Shown here one piece after another: positions 63,804-64,000 of a DNA stretch of 64,000 bases; within the stretch, counting starts at the first letter, position 1; each line of letters starts with the position of its first letter. A program made the translations under genes and the position numbers. The notes under the pieces are model-generated. The model ran no database searches. It had not been told where the DNA came from and saw only the letters and a list, made by a program, of their open reading frames with translations. The stretch is taken from NCBI RefSeq assembly GCF_036324505.1, contig NC_086351.1, forward strand, positions 998,501 through 1,062,500, given 5' to 3'. The stretch comes from Eleginops maclovinus (lineage: Eukaryota; Chordata; Actinopteri; Perciformes; Eleginopidae).

Positions 63804-64000
63804 CTACAGGATCCGAAACATAAATCAGTCAAAACCACTTCAGATGCCTCCATGGTGTGCCCCTTCAACAGCATGACCCCATACCAGACGTGGAAAAGTA
63901 TTCATCTGATTCTACATTACAAGTAATCAAAATTGTACTTGTGTAGTTCAATTCAAAACACTTTTATTGGTTATTAAAGCTCTTAATGGTGTCCGTTCTG

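Overview
The window is vertebrate genomic DNA, almost certainly from a teleost fish. Support: introns with canonical splice sites; a fish-type NLR (FISNA-NACHT-LRR-B30.2); nearly intact Tc1/mariner and hAT transposons; many MITEs; long (CA)n tracts; and heavy minisatellite load. All gene models were assembled by hand from splice signals and reading phase, and every multi-exon model closes in frame. No alignment or database search was run.

Layout. (1) 1-16,501, minus: a collagen-like gene running off the left edge. Exon 1 with the signal peptide is at 16,481-16,501, followed by an acidic Tyr-rich N-terminal region and a run of Gly-X-Y exons, mostly 54 bp. (2) 16,797-19,340: a large 31-32 bp minisatellite. 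(3) 19,936-23,713, minus: complete 9-exon snrnp48, the U11/U12 snRNP 48 kDa protein. (4) 24,391-27,132, minus: a 4-exon gene for a 148-residue protein I do not recognise. (5) 28,262-34,621, plus: complete 8-exon sorcin (sri). (6) 35,097-36,328: the second 31-32 bp array, in the opposite orientation. (7) ~37,345-51,176, plus: a complete 15-coding-exon NLRC3-like gene with an ISRE-like site upstream and a hAT transposon in its last intron. (8) 53,569 to beyond 63,803, minus: the 3' part of a gene encoding at least three Frizzled cysteine-rich domains followed by a penta-EF-hand (PEF) domain, with a Tc1 element and several repeat arrays in its introns. Two tRNA-Pro genes (TGG and CGG anticodons) lie in introns.

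The most unusual item is the Frizzled-PEF gene. Extracellular Wnt-binding-type modules are joined to a domain otherwise typical of cytosolic calcium sensors. Its PEF exons match those of nearby sorcin in phase and nearly in length. They also share an intron with U12-type (minor spliceosome) signals at the same codon. The same window holds snrnp48, whose product recognises U12-type 5' splice sites.

The second theme is repeats. A 57-bp minisatellite unit occurs as four large arrays, all in introns and all in the same orientation relative to host-gene transcription. A single copy of the unit sits inside a short TTAA-flanked MITE, which is the probable source. The NLR gene shows recent nested tandem duplication of its N-terminal repeat exons.
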